The notes: generated by a model from the sequence alone, not told the origin. Shown: positions 15,929-24,295, numbered from the stretch's first letter. The stretch: 64,000 nucleotides of DNA from JBHGAV01 sp041946685 (GCA_041946685.1 JBHGAV010000005.1:1-64000), one strand, 5' to 3'. Translations and numbers: made by a program.

Positions 15929-17149
15929 GTGCGCTTCGTTCGAGTCTGCGCCCTGAAGGACCTGCGCCGCTTCCGCCGCGACCCGATCGCCCTGGCAATC
16001 TGGCTGGGAGTGCCGCTGCTGGTCTGCACGCTGCTTGTTGTGATCTTCGGACGCGGCGGCGTCACACCGAAGGGGACGCTGCTGGTGGCCGACGAGGACG
16101 GCAGCCTGGTCAGTTCCCTGCTGCCGGGCGCCTTCAGCCAGGGACCTCTCGGCGAAATGATCACGGTGGAGAAGGTCTCCCAGGCGGAGGGGCGCGCCAG
16201 GATCAGCCGGGGCGACGGGTCGGCGCTGCTGGTGGTGCCCAAGGGCTTCGGAGACGCGGTCCTGGAGGGAAAGGCTTCGCGCCTGACTCTGGTCACCAAT
16301 CCCTCGCAGCGCATTTTGCCTCAGATCATCGAGGAGTCGGTCTCGGTCCTGGCGGAGGCGGCCTTCTACCTGGAGGCGCTGGCTGGGGACAGAATCCGCC
16401 ATCTGGCCACCGGCTCCGCTCCTACGGATCAAACGGTGGCCGAGGCCAGCGTCGCCTTCAACCAGATTGGCAGGAAGGTATCCGCCTATCTGAACCGGCG
16501 TCGAATCGACCTGGAGACTCAGACGACCGGCGGAGAGGACGGCGGCTCGTTCAATCTTGCCCTGGCGTTCATCCCCAGCATGTTGTTCCTGGCGGTCCTC
16601 TTCTTGGCAATGGGGTTTAGCGGGGAGGTGTGGAAGGAGCGGCGGCAGGGTGTCCTGCGGCGGCTTTTGGCCACGCCAGGACGGCCCGAGGCTTTCCTGC
16701 TGGGGCGCACCCTGTCCCTTGCCCTGGTGTTGCTTGTCGCTGCGGCAGGCGGCCTGATCGTCGCCAGAACGGTGGTGGCGACTTCAATTTCCGCCGCCGC
16801 CGCGGCCGTTGCCATGACGGTTCTGGCCGGCGTCGCCATGTACCTTCTCTTCCAGGTTCTGGTGATGTACGCTCCCAATGAGCGCGCCGCCAGCGTGATG
16901 GCCAACCTGCTCCTTTTCCCGCTGGCCATGCTGGGCGGCAGCTTCTTCCCCTTCGAGGTCATGCCGAGCTGGCTGGCTTCTATCGGAAGATTCACGCCAA
17001 ACGGACGGGCCGTGTCCGAAGTCGGCGCAATTCTGGCCGGCAAGGCGGACCCGGTGAGCGTCGCCTGGGTGAGCCTGGGCCTGGCCGCGCTGGCGGCGGT
17101 CGCTTTCGTCCTGATCGTGCGCCGCCTGCGCCGGGGGTTCGCCCTATGA
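15929..17149 (+). CDS. ABC-2 type transporter permease
   Basis: A 406 aa inner-membrane protein with the ABC-2 layout. One N-terminal helix (IALAIWLGVPLLVCTLLVVIF) is followed by a large extracytoplasmic domain (about residues 45-205). Five or six clustered helices follow, including ALAFIPSMLFLAVLFLAMGF and a C-terminal helix before RRLRRGFAL. The RRLLATPGRPEAFLLGRTLS segment is the conserved coupling loop for the ATPase. It starts with GTG 2 nt after the ATPase stop and overlaps the next permease by 4 nt, so the three genes form one operon. Substrate not deducible. Confidence 0.85.
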   Translation: MRFVRVCALKDLRRFRRDPIALAIWLGVPLLVCTLLVVIFGRGGVTPKGTLLVADEDGSLVSSLLPGAFSQGPLGEMITVEKVSQAEGRARISRGDGSALLVVPKGFGDAVLEGKASRLTLVTNPSQRILPQIIEESVSVLAEAAFYLEALAGDRIRHLATGSAPTDQTVAEASVAFNQIGRKVSAYLNRRRIDLETQTTGGEDGGSFNLALAFIPSMLFLAVLFLAMGFSGEVWKERRQGVLRRLLATPGRPEAFLLGRTLSLALVLLVAAAGGLIVARTVVATSISAAAAAVAMTVLAGVAMYLLFQVLVMYAPNERAASVMANLLLFPLAMLGGSFFPFEVMPSWLASIGRFTPNGRAVSEVGAILAGKADPVSVAWVSLGLAALAAVAFVLIVRRLRRGFAL

Positions 17150-18294
17150 GGAACGCCATGTTGCGGGACGCCCTCTATCTGGCCGGCAAGGATCTCAGGT
17201 TCCTTTTCCGCGACCGCTCCACGTGGATCTGGGCGTTCGTGATGCCGGTGGTCTTCTTCTACTTCATCGGCACGATGACAGGAGGTTACTCCCGCCCCGC
17301 CACCCGGCCGTCGATTGCGCTCCTGGCCGCGCCCGACAGCGGCTACATGACCGACCTTCTGGCCAGCCGGCTCGAGGACCGGGGGTTCCGTGTCGTGAGG
17401 GTGGAAACTCCGCAGGAGGCAGCGCGGTACGCCCGGCGGCTATCGGTCCCGGCGGGCTTCACGGAGAACGTATTGTCCGGAAACCCGATGAAGCTCTCTC
17501 TGGCGCGTGCCGGGGATGGGCTGGATGCCAGCTATGACCAGTTCCGCGTGGGCCGCGCGGTCTATTCCCTGCTGGCGGATCTGATCGTGACCTCGACAGC
17601 CGGGAAGGCAGTCTCACCCGAGGCGCTGGAGGAGATTCGGAAACGGCCCCGGCTGATCACGGTCGATGTGACCACGGCAGGCAAGCGCACCTACCCTCCA
17701 GGCGGGTTCGAGCAGTCGGTGCCGGGCACGATGGTGATGTTCGTCTTGCTGACCATGTTGACCACCGGCGCGGTGTGGCTGGTCATCGAGCGGAAACAGG
17801 GGATATTGCGGCGTCTGGCATCGAGTCCCGTGAGCCGCTCGTCGATCGTCCTGGGTAAAGGGATGGCGCGGATGGCCTTGGGAAGCGTCCAGATCGGGTT
17901 TGCCATGATTGCGGGCTCCGTGCTGTTCCGGGTCCAGTGGGGGCCGAACCTCTGGTTCATCCTGGTGATGCTCGGCGCGTACGCCGCGCTGGCGGTCGCG
18001 GCATCCGTGCTCCTGGGCGCCCTGGCTCACACGGAGGGGCAGGCTATAGGGATCGGCGTCCTGCTGACAAACCTGCTGGGAGCGTTGGGAGGGTGCTGGT
18101 GGCCCATCGAGGTAGCGCCGCGGTGGGCTCAGAAGTTCGCCATGCTGCTGCCGACCGGCTGGGCCATGGACGCCTTGCACAAACTGGTGAGTTTCGGCGA
18201 TTCGCCGCAGGCGGCGCTGCCGCACCTGGTGGCGCTGGCTGCCGGCGCGCTCGTTCTCGGCGCGATTGCGGTCCGCCGGTTCCGCTTCGAGTAG
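17146..18294 (+). CDS. ABC-2 type transporter permease
   Basis: A 382 aa second permease of the same exporter. Topology repeats that of the partner: an N-terminal helix (WIWAFVMPVVFFYFIGTM), an extracytoplasmic domain, then a helix bundle with GTMVMFVLLTMLTTGAVWL and a coupling loop RRLASSPVSRSSIVLGKGMA. The heteromeric arrangement of one ATPase and two different permeases suggests export of a lipid, antibiotic or envelope component. The ATG start overlaps the previous stop (ATGA). The 74 nt after the stop separate it from a convergent DUF72 gene and show no strong terminator hairpin. Confidence 0.85.
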   Translation: MRNAMLRDALYLAGKDLRFLFRDRSTWIWAFVMPVVFFYFIGTMTGGYSRPATRPSIALLAAPDSGYMTDLLASRLEDRGFRVVRVETPQEAARYARRLSVPAGFTENVLSGNPMKLSLARAGDGLDASYDQFRVGRAVYSLLADLIVTSTAGKAVSPEALEEIRKRPRLITVDVTTAGKRTYPPGGFEQSVPGTMVMFVLLTMLTTGAVWLVIERKQGILRRLASSPVSRSSIVLGKGMARMALGSVQIGFAMIAGSVLFRVQWGPNLWFILVMLGAYAALAVAASVLLGALAHTEGQAIGIGVLLTNLLGALGGCWWPIEVAPRWAQKFAMLLPTGWAMDALHKLVSFGDSPQAALPHLVALAAGALVLGAIAVRRFRFE

Positions 18295-18368
18295 GCCCGA
18301 TGCGCTCAACTCCCCTCCGCACCGAACCGCGAGCGTAAGCGACCGGCAGACCCCGCTTCTTCCGCAGG

Positions 18369-19328
18369 CTATCCGTCTTCCACCACGGCCTGGATGGTCT
18401 CGGGGGCGTTGCCCTCCAGGCGGTTGTTCACGAAGATGAACGCCGGCTCCTGCCGCTCCCGGGCGCGGGCGATGAGCGAACGCATGGCCCGGCGGGCCTC
18501 GGGATTCGGCTCCTGAACCTTCTCGTAGGGACTGAAGATCTTCACCGCATTCTCGTAGGAGCGGCCGCGCGCCAGGAGCGCCCGGCAAACCGAGAAGCCC
18601 GCGGTGAACGCACCCGGCTCCTCTATCTGCCTGCCGATCCCTGGCATTCGCGTCCAGCCGTTGAACACGTGGGCCACGCCGTGCGCTCGCAGGCACGCGA
18701 AGTAGTCCGGGCCGAGGAACTCGGGATTGCGGATCTCCACCGAGTAGCGCCACTCGCGGGGAATTGCCGCAAGGAACCTGTCCAGGTCCGCCACGAATTC
18801 ACCCGCGCCCGCGTAGCTGCGTTTGGAAAACGTCCCGAATTCGAAGATCAGGGCGGCCACCTGCCGGCGGTACGGCGCCAGCGGGCCGAGAAAGGCGTCC
18901 TCAAACAGGGCCGCGTCCAGGTAGGACCCGTTCTCCTCCCCGGCATGCCGGCCGTAACGCGCGTGCACAGGGAAGACCTTCACCGTGATGTTCTCGGGCA
19001 CTTTGAAAGCGCAGTGAAGGCTCTTCGGTGCGGAATGAAAGAGCCTGCGCCAGTACTCCTCCGAAGGGAACTGGTAGAAGGAGAAATCGCCGCACACGAT
19101 GGGGAAGGTCTCGGCGTACTCACCCAGGCAGGCGGACTCGAAATAGCGCTGGGAGAAGCGGCCGCGGGTCAGGTACCGTTCGCGGCTGTAGATCTGTCCC
19201 ATCCAGCCCTCGTATTTCCAGGAACTCGTCCCGATCCAGACGCCTTCGGCCGCCAGCTTACGCAGCGTGGCCGCGAGCTTGGCGCGGTCGAACGCGGGCG
19301 GCGGGTCAAATAGAGATGGCGTTGACAT
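18369..19328 (-). CDS. DUF72 (YecE-like) TIM-barrel protein
   Basis: A 319 aa DUF72 protein. The family is marked by the early GTSSWKYEGWMGQIY and by FSFYQFPSEEYW. Further in come FAFKVPENITV-like (here CAFKVPENITVKVFP), RYSVEIRNPEF and AFIFVNNRLEGNAPET. The fold is a TIM barrel and the biochemical role of the family is unknown. It is divergent from lexA with only 32 bp between the starts. That gap contains a palindrome that could be a LexA operator, so SOS-linked control is possible but unproven. It ends 74 nt from the convergent ABC permease. Confidence 0.85.
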   Translation of the reverse strand: MSTPSLFDPPPAFDRAKLAATLRKLAAEGVWIGTSSWKYEGWMGQIYSRERYLTRGRFSQRYFESACLGEYAETFPIVCGDFSFYQFPSEEYWRRLFHSAPKSLHCAFKVPENITVKVFPVHARYGRHAGEENGSYLDAALFEDAFLGPLAPYRRQVAALIFEFGTFSKRSYAGAGEFVADLDRFLAAIPREWRYSVEIRNPEFLGPDYFACLRAHGVAHVFNGWTRMPGIGRQIEEPGAFTAGFSVCRALLARGRSYENAVKIFSPYEKVQEPNPEARRAMRSLIARARERQEPAFIFVNNRLEGNAPETIQAVVEDG

Positions 19329-19346
19329 GGCGACCGTTATGTGTAA

Positions 19347-19359
19347 ATACTTATAGTAT
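19347..19359. promoter_or_regulatory. Candidate LexA operator between DUF72 and lexA
   Basis: A perfect inverted repeat ATACT-TAT-AGTAT sits directly before the lexA start codon at 19361 and 19 nt before the divergent DUF72 start. LexA proteins usually repress their own gene through a short palindrome at this position, and the motif is AT-rich in a GC-rich genome. The absence of a Shine-Dalgarno site before the lexA ATG also suggests a very short leader. Inference from position and symmetry only. Confidence 0.45.
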
Positions 19360-19360
19360 C

Positions 19361-19978
19361 ATGCTCACGGCACGGCAGAAGAGCATCTTCGATTTCATTT
19401 TGGACTTCCGGCGCCGGCATGGCTGCTCCCCCTCCATCCCGGAGCTGCAAAAGGCGTTTGCGATCCGGAGCCCGAACGGTGTGGCCGGACACCTGCGTGC
19501 GCTGGAAACCAAGGGTCTGATCCGGCGGGCCAGGCGCGGATCCCGGCAGATCGACATTGCCGGGCCGCTGGAGGCGGTGAGGTCGCCCAGCTATGACCTG
19601 CCCCTTTTCGGGCGCGTTCCCGCGGGGCCGCCCGAGTCGTTCAGCGCGACCGCTCCCGAGGGCTGCGTGACGCTGGACGAGGCCAGCCTTGGTTTCCGTC
19701 CGAAAGAGGGCAGCTTCGTGCTGAAAGTGCGGGGCGACTCGATGAAGGACGCGGGCATTCTGGACGGCGACCTGGTGGCGGTTGAACCTACGCCGAATCC
19801 TCGCGCCGGCCAGGTCGTGGTGGCGCTCATCGACGGCGAGAGCACCCTGAAGCGCCTGGTGCGCGTGAAGGGCAAGTGGTACCTGAAGGCGGAGAATCCG
19901 GCCTACCCCGAACTCCATCCCCGCTCGGACCTGGTGATCCAGGGCGCGGTCCGCACCGTAATCCGCAGGCTGGACTAA
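19361..19978 (+). CDS. lexA: LexA-type SOS repressor
   Basis: A 205 aa self-cleaving transcription repressor. The N-terminal winged helix (residues 1-65) matches LexA with LTARQKSIFDFILDFRRRHG, the recognition region SPNGVAGHLRALETKGLIRR and a basic RARRGS tail. The cleavage site is Ala88-Gly89 in GRVPAGPP. The serine protease dyad is Ser127 (RGDSMKDAGI) and Lys164 (ESTLKRLVRV). All elements for RecA-stimulated autoproteolysis are intact. The ATG at 19361 matches the normal LexA start; the open frame extends upstream but is antisense to DUF72. It is followed by dinB, prmA and a small gene. Confidence 0.93.
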   Translation: MLTARQKSIFDFILDFRRRHGCSPSIPELQKAFAIRSPNGVAGHLRALETKGLIRRARRGSRQIDIAGPLEAVRSPSYDLPLFGRVPAGPPESFSATAPEGCVTLDEASLGFRPKEGSFVLKVRGDSMKDAGILDGDLVAVEPTPNPRAGQVVVALIDGESTLKRLVRVKGKWYLKAENPAYPELHPRSDLVIQGAVRTVIRRLD

Positions 19979-20011
19979 TTGGCTTCTGTCTGAATCTGTC
20001 AAGATGGAAAA

Positions 20012-20494
20012 ATGAGTGAACTAGGGGAGCTGCTGGAGCGATATCGCCGGGGACCGGAGCTGGTTGCCGCGGCGGCGACGGGCGCGGCCGGAGCGGAGTT
20101 GGATTACGTTCCCGGACCCGGCAAGTGGAGCGTACGGCAGATCCTGTGCCACGTAGCCGACGCCGAGATCGTCGCGGGGGAGCGCTTCCGGCGGCTGATT
20201 GCCGAGGAGAACCCCACGCTGGTCGCCTACGATCAGGACGCCTGGGCGCGGAATCTCGATTACGGGCGACGCAAAGTCGTACAGGCCCTGTCGGCCTTCC
20301 GGCAGATGCGGGCCGGGAACTACGAGCTGCTTAAGAGCCTCGCCGAGGAGGCGTTCGCGCGAAAGGGTGTGCATTCGGAGAAGGGACCGACCACGCTGCT
20401 GGACCAACTGCGAGTGCACGCGCGGCACGCGGAAGCGCACGCCGATCAGATTCGCGCGGTCCGCTCCGCCTATCGGGAATCCAAGAGCAAGTAG
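20012..20494 (+). CDS. DinB-family protein
   Basis: A 160 aa four-helix-bundle protein of the DinB/YfiT superfamily. These are metal-binding proteins often linked to DNA damage or to mycothiol- or bacillithiol-type thiol transfer. The metal-ligand pattern is visible as WSVRQILCHVADAE, with His near residue 47, and RVHARHAEAHADQI near residue 139-147. It starts 33 nt after lexA on the same strand, so it may be an SOS-induced gene. The catalytic activity cannot be predicted. It is not the DNA polymerase IV also called dinB. Confidence 0.8.
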   Translation: MSELGELLERYRRGPELVAAAATGAAGAELDYVPGPGKWSVRQILCHVADAEIVAGERFRRLIAEENPTLVAYDQDAWARNLDYGRRKVVQALSAFRQMRAGNYELLKSLAEEAFARKGVHSEKGPTTLLDQLRVHARHAEAHADQIRAVRSAYRESKSK

Positions 20495-20504
20495 AACCGG
20501 GTTT

Positions 20505-21314
20505 ATGGACACCCTCACGCTTGCATGTGCCCGCCGGGAAAAGGACCTGATCGTAGCCGAACTCTACGAAGCGGGCACGCTCGGCATTATCGAGGAGGAA
20601 CTACTCGGCGGACGCTGGCGGCTCCGAGCGTTCTTCGCGAGCGGCGACGGGCTAGAGTCGCAGTTCGCAGCCTGGAATCCGGTTCGCTGCGCCGCCGGCG
20701 ACACCGACTGGGTGGGACTGGCGCAAGCCGCGTGGCAGCCGCAGGCCGTCGGTGAGCGGTTCTTCCTCGTCCCGTCCTGGCGCGAGGATGACGCCCCGCC
20801 AGGACGGCTAAGGCTGGAGATGCCCCCCGGCACCGCGTCGGGCACGGGGTTGCATCCTTGTACCCAGCTCGCGCTCCAGGCGATGGAGCGCCTGATTCTC
20901 CCCGGCAGCTCCTTCCTGGATCTGGGCACAGGTTCCGGAATCCTGAGCGCGGGCGCGCACCTGCTGGGCGCATGCCCGATCATCGCTTGCGACATCGACG
21001 AGGAGGCGCTGGAAGCGGCACGAGACTACCTGAACCAGGTGCGTGTCCCTGCCAGCCTTTACGCCGGCTCCTGCCGCAGCCTGCGGAGCCGTTCGATCGA
21101 CGTGGCGGCGGCCAACATCAGCGCCAGGGCCATCGAGGCGATCGCGGGGTCCCTGGCAGCCTGCCTCAAACCCCGGGGACGCGCCATTCTGACCGGTTTC
21201 GCCCAGGCGGAGGCCTCCCGTCTCTCCAAGCCTCTCACGGAGGCCTCGCTCCGAGTAGAGGATACTCTCACCATGGCGGAATGGGCAGGCTTCCTGGTGG
21301 CCGTGGGAAGGTGA
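20505..21314 (+). CDS. prmA: Ribosomal protein L11 methyltransferase
   Basis: A SAM-dependent methyltransferase that trimethylates ribosomal protein L11. The 269 aa protein has a small N-terminal substrate domain and a Rossmann domain. PrmA marks are PPGTASGTGLHPCTQLAL and the SAM motif SFLDLGTGSGILSAG. An acidic loop ACDIDEEALEAARDY follows, then DVAAANISARAIEAIA, where many homologues read VxANI. The protein is a little shorter than E. coli PrmA. It lies 10 nt after the DinB gene. The start at ATG 20505 is preferred to an upstream frame that is out of register with dinB. Confidence 0.88.
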   Translation: MDTLTLACARREKDLIVAELYEAGTLGIIEEELLGGRWRLRAFFASGDGLESQFAAWNPVRCAAGDTDWVGLAQAAWQPQAVGERFFLVPSWREDDAPPGRLRLEMPPGTASGTGLHPCTQLALQAMERLILPGSSFLDLGTGSGILSAGAHLLGACPIIACDIDEEALEAARDYLNQVRVPASLYAGSCRSLRSRSIDVAAANISARAIEAIAGSLAACLKPRGRAILTGFAQAEASRLSKPLTEASLRVEDTLTMAEWAGFLVAVGR

Positions 21315-21315
21315 G

Positions 21316-21480
21316 ATGCGCAAGAGCAAGCGGAGCTACGACCGGGGCAAGACCGCGCGACGGCTGGCGCGCGACCGCGTCGGCACGGTTCCAGCCTCGA
21401 GGCCTATCGAGCCCGGGATCAGGAAGAAGAGGCCCAAGCACAAGAGGTCCGTGCTTGATGAGGAGGGAGGCAGTGTGTAG
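21316..21480 (+). CDS. Small highly basic protein of unknown function
   Basis: A 54 aa frame starting 1 nt after the prmA stop. It is rich in Arg and Lys (MRKSKRSYDRGKTARRLARD at the start, IRKKRPKHKRSVLDEEGG near the end). The compact position at the end of the lexA-dinB-prmA operon, a GGTGAG sequence just upstream and the non-random charge pattern argue that it is real. It could be a nucleic-acid-binding or ribosome-associated peptide. No family was recognised. Ribosome profiling or conservation in related genomes would settle it. Confidence 0.5.
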   Translation: MRKSKRSYDRGKTARRLARDRVGTVPASRPIEPGIRKKRPKHKRSVLDEEGGSV

Positions 21481-21487
21481 CGGTCCG

Positions 21488-21811
21488 CTAGAATCCGTTG
21501 GCGCCCTGGGTGCGAAATTCCCACCCTTCGATACGCATTGCCGCCGTGGCAGAGTCACACCAGACGATGCGTCCGCGGGTGACGAGCTTCAGAGGCTTGG
21601 CCTCGTCGAGCAGGACCGGCCAGTGGATCTCGAGAACAACTGGCTTGCCAGGCGGGAGAGACTGCTCGGTGGTGAACAGTACGCCGGTGCTGCTCAGGTT
21701 GACCGTCGTCCCGGCCCCCGTGAGCGCGGGCCGCACGCCCCGTATCCGGTACCGCAGACTCCGTTCAATCGCATAACGCTTTGTGGCCCGCCGTTCTGGA
21801 TACATGCCCAT
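21488..21811 (-). CDS. PilZ-domain protein
   Basis: A 107 aa single-domain protein with the two c-di-GMP-binding signatures. The RxxxR-like motif is PERRATKRYAIERSLRYRI and the second is VNLSSTGVLFTTEQSL, which corresponds to (D/N)xSxxG. These predict a cytoplasmic c-di-GMP receptor domain, possibly acting on type IV pili, Tad pili or secretion. It is on the minus strand, opposite the lexA operon and divergent from the VWA gene, and no diguanylate cyclase lies nearby. Confidence 0.82.
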   Translation of the reverse strand: MGMYPERRATKRYAIERSLRYRIRGVRPALTGAGTTVNLSSTGVLFTTEQSLPPGKPVVLEIHWPVLLDEAKPLKLVTRGRIVWCDSATAAMRIEGWEFRTQGANGF

Positions 21812-21898
21812 ACAACGATGAAAGCATCAAATGTTTCTGACGCCAAGTCCCTGCGGACAGAATCGTCCTATTACCCAGGTCTAGTACTGCTCAGGACC

Positions 21899-21915
21899 GG
21901 CGGCGCGGAGCCGCC
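21899..21915. repeat. GC-rich hairpin in the PilZ/VWA intergenic region
   Basis: A perfect 6 bp stem GGCGGC-GCGGA-GCCGCC lies about 80 nt before the VWA gene start and divergent from PilZ. It could be a leader attenuator, a protein-binding site or a chance GC palindrome. Little more can be said from sequence. Confidence 0.3.
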
Positions 21916-21991
21916 CCCCGCTTCTCGATGCTATGTTGAAAGCATGGCCGTGGAAACTGGTTTCGAGCGGCCAACGTCATCTGGATAGACC

Positions 21992-23074
21992 ATGCACAGC
22001 CCGAAGTTGTTCATTGGCGGCCTGTTGGCCCTAAGCCTTTTTGCGCAGCAGGAAGATAGCCCGGGCCAGGTGTTCCGGGCGACGGTCAATGTCGTAGTGG
22101 CCCCTGTGACGGTCACCGACCGCGACGGCAACTTCGTGACCGACCTCAAGCCAAGCGACTTCCGGCTCTTAGACAACCAGAAACCTCAGGACATCAAGGT
22201 GGACGTCTCGTTTGTCCCCATCTCTCTGGTTGTCGTGGTTCAGGCCAATTGGGACATGGAGGCTGTCCTTCCGAAGATTCAGAAAATCGGGCCCCTCTTC
22301 CAGGGGCTGATCACGGGCGACCAGGGCGAGGTGGCGGTCCTTTGCTTCGATCACCGGCTGCAGGTTCTCCAGGATTTCACCACGGAGAGTGACTTGGTCT
22401 CACAGGCGCTGAAGAAGCTCAAGCCGGGCAGCAGCACCAGCGCCATGATCGACGCCACCAACACGGCAATCCGGATGCTCGCCCGCCGCCCCGGCAACCG
22501 CCGCCGCATCATCCTTTACATCGGTGAGACGCGTGACAGGGGCAGCGAGGGCCGCGTGCGGGACACCCTCACCCTGGCGCAGCTCAACAACGTTCTGTTC
22601 TACCCCGTGTCGGTCAACCGGCTGGTTACGACGCTCACGGCCAAGCCGATGGCGCCGCGGCCGGACCCCTACCCGGCCGGAGCGAGGCCGCTTCCTCCGA
22701 ACATGGCGCCCACGCCGGAGGCCGCGCGGCTGAGCGTCGCCAGTCCCGCCAACTCCGCAAGCTTCGTCCCAGTTTTTGTGGAGATCTTCAAGCAGGTCAA
22801 GGCAATCTTCATCGACAATCCGGTAGAGGTGTTCACCGAGTATACCGGTGGGCGGGAACATTCGTTCATCCGGGAGAAGGACCTTGAGCGCGCCATCCAC
22901 GAGATCGGTCAGGAGCTGCACAGCCAGTACCTGATCAGCTACAGCCCCAATAACAAGATGGAGGCGGGTTTCCACGAGATCACCGTCGAGGTTCTGGGCA
23001 GCACCGGCAGAGTGCGCCGCGACCTCAAGACACGCTTCCGCGCGGGCTACTGGATGGCGGCCGTCCCCGATTGA
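21992..23074 (+). CDS. Secreted VWFA-related protein (acidobacterial type) with a degenerate MIDAS
   Basis: A 360 aa exported protein with a short signal peptide (LFIGGLLALSLFA). It matches the VWFA-related family found in many copies in Acidobacteria (TIGR03436-like). The family features are the opening VNVVVAPVTVTDRDGNFVTDL and LKPSDFRLLDN. These precede a von Willebrand factor A fold with a long helix-loop pattern and the ending ELHSQYLISYSPNN. The metal site DxSxS is replaced near residue 85 by VVVQANWDMEA, so it probably does not bind Mg as classical VWA domains do. Likely outer-membrane-associated or periplasmic and of unknown function. It ends 3 nt from the convergent Memo gene. Confidence 0.75.
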   Translation: MHSPKLFIGGLLALSLFAQQEDSPGQVFRATVNVVVAPVTVTDRDGNFVTDLKPSDFRLLDNQKPQDIKVDVSFVPISLVVVVQANWDMEAVLPKIQKIGPLFQGLITGDQGEVAVLCFDHRLQVLQDFTTESDLVSQALKKLKPGSSTSAMIDATNTAIRMLARRPGNRRRIILYIGETRDRGSEGRVRDTLTLAQLNNVLFYPVSVNRLVTTLTAKPMAPRPDPYPAGARPLPPNMAPTPEAARLSVASPANSASFVPVFVEIFKQVKAIFIDNPVEVFTEYTGGREHSFIREKDLERAIHEIGQELHSQYLISYSPNNKMEAGFHEITVEVLGSTGRVRRDLKTRFRAGYWMAAVPD

Positions 23075-23077
23075 GCT

Positions 23078-24295
23078 TTACGCGGTGAAGGCGATCGCCG
23101 GGAAGCTGACCACGCTGCGCTCGTCGATGTTCCACTGGCCGTAGGAGAGGACTTGTCCCCGGGCGTCCGGCCGGCATCTCAAAAAGGTGTAGAGGACGGA
23201 AGCGCCGCACCAGCGCAGGTCGTCTTCTTGCAGCCGAACGGCGGACCAGAATCCGTCCGCATCTCCAGCGGCGACCATTTCGAGCCTGGCCCGGTCCTGA
23301 TCGGCCACCTGAGCCATCCGGCCGCGGAGCGCCTGGACGGCAAACCCGTCCCCATAACGAGGGCCGATGTGCGACAGGTCGATGCCCAGCACCCAAAACA
23401 GACGGGATCGCTCCCTGGCACAAATGTCCTTCAACACGGAGAAAAACGCGCTCACTCCCTTGTCCTCCTCGGGCGCCCCCCCGGAGGCCAAGCTGCGCCC
23501 AAATGGTCCGCAAAGCACCGGGAGGATTCTCACACCGGCGCCGAGAATGTGCTGAAGGAAAAGGACCTGGAACTCGATGGAATGTTCGACGGCGTGGCAA
23601 TAGTCCTCGACGACCACGCCTTCCCCCGCCCGCTCGGCCAGTTCATCGACCAGCGCAGAATCCGTGCCCGTTTCGCCAAGCGGGGTGACATACGGTTTGC
23701 GCGTGAGGCCGAATCGCTCGCTCTGCCCGTAGTGGGACGTCCCCAGGACGAGGAACGTGCAGTCCTTGTGCTCCTGCCGCAGGGCGCCATAGGCGGCTTG
23801 ATAGCAGGTGCGCCCTCCCTCCAGGCTCACGTGCGGCGCGGCGATGCCGATCAGGTTCTCGATGGGCGCGCCGGAGGCGCGGTGATCCAGGTAGTCGGCC
23901 AGCCTGGCGCGAAGCTCGTCCGCCTTGTGCGGGTAGGCCGCCCCCGCGTGGGATGCGGTTCGCAGGGGAGACGCCGCGAACTCGCGATGCTTCGTCTCTC
24001 TCCGCGCATGGTAGGTTTCATCCTCGAGAAAACCGGCCTGGCCGAGAGACCGCACCAGGTGCTCCACGATCTCTCCCACGTTGAAGTCCCCGGTCAGGTC
24101 GACTAGCATCTTGCGCAGGTCGAGATCCGTCGCCTCCCCGTCGAAAAGGTGCAGGCACTGGACGAGCAGTGGCGGGACGATCATGGTGGTGTCCGAATAG
24201 CCGAGAGGATCCCGGATGAGAAGCCCCGGCTGTTCCGGGAGGGGCGACGGCATGAAATCCAGGTTCAGCCTCAGACGCGGCAGCCGCTCAGACAT
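23078..24295 (-). CDS. AmmeMemoRadiSam system protein B (Memo family) with an N-terminal extra domain
   Basis: A 405 aa protein. Residues about 130-395 match Memo1-like proteins: FRTASHAGAAYPHK-type opening, LIGIAAPHVSLEGG, FLVLGTSHYGQSERF, HSIEFQVLFLQHILG and WVLGIDLSHIGPRYGDG. The histidines needed for metal binding are present. The first 120 residues are extra compared with the roughly 270-290 aa family. Their pattern LVQCLHLFDGEATDLDLRKM resembles a small winged-helix or PqqD-like module. The other two partners of the AMMECR1-Memo-radical SAM trio are not in the window. The biochemical role is unknown, with some eukaryotic Memo proteins reported to bind copper. Confidence 0.82.
   Translation of the reverse strand: MSERLPRLRLNLDFMPSPLPEQPGLLIRDPLGYSDTTMIVPPLLVQCLHLFDGEATDLDLRKMLVDLTGDFNVGEIVEHLVRSLGQAGFLEDETYHARRETKHREFAASPLRTASHAGAAYPHKADELRARLADYLDHRASGAPIENLIGIAAPHVSLEGGRTCYQAAYGALRQEHKDCTFLVLGTSHYGQSERFGLTRKPYVTPLGETGTDSALVDELAERAGEGVVVEDYCHAVEHSIEFQVLFLQHILGAGVRILPVLCGPFGRSLASGGAPEEDKGVSAFFSVLKDICARERSRLFWVLGIDLSHIGPRYGDGFAVQALRGRMAQVADQDRARLEMVAAGDADGFWSAVRLQEDDLRWCGASVLYTFLRCRPDARGQVLSYGQWNIDERSVVSFPAIAFTA

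Noticed and set aside
18295..18368. Degenerate intergenic palindrome after the ABC permease
   Set aside because: The stretch CGCGAGCGTAAGCG is only weakly symmetric and cannot be told from chance in GC-rich DNA.
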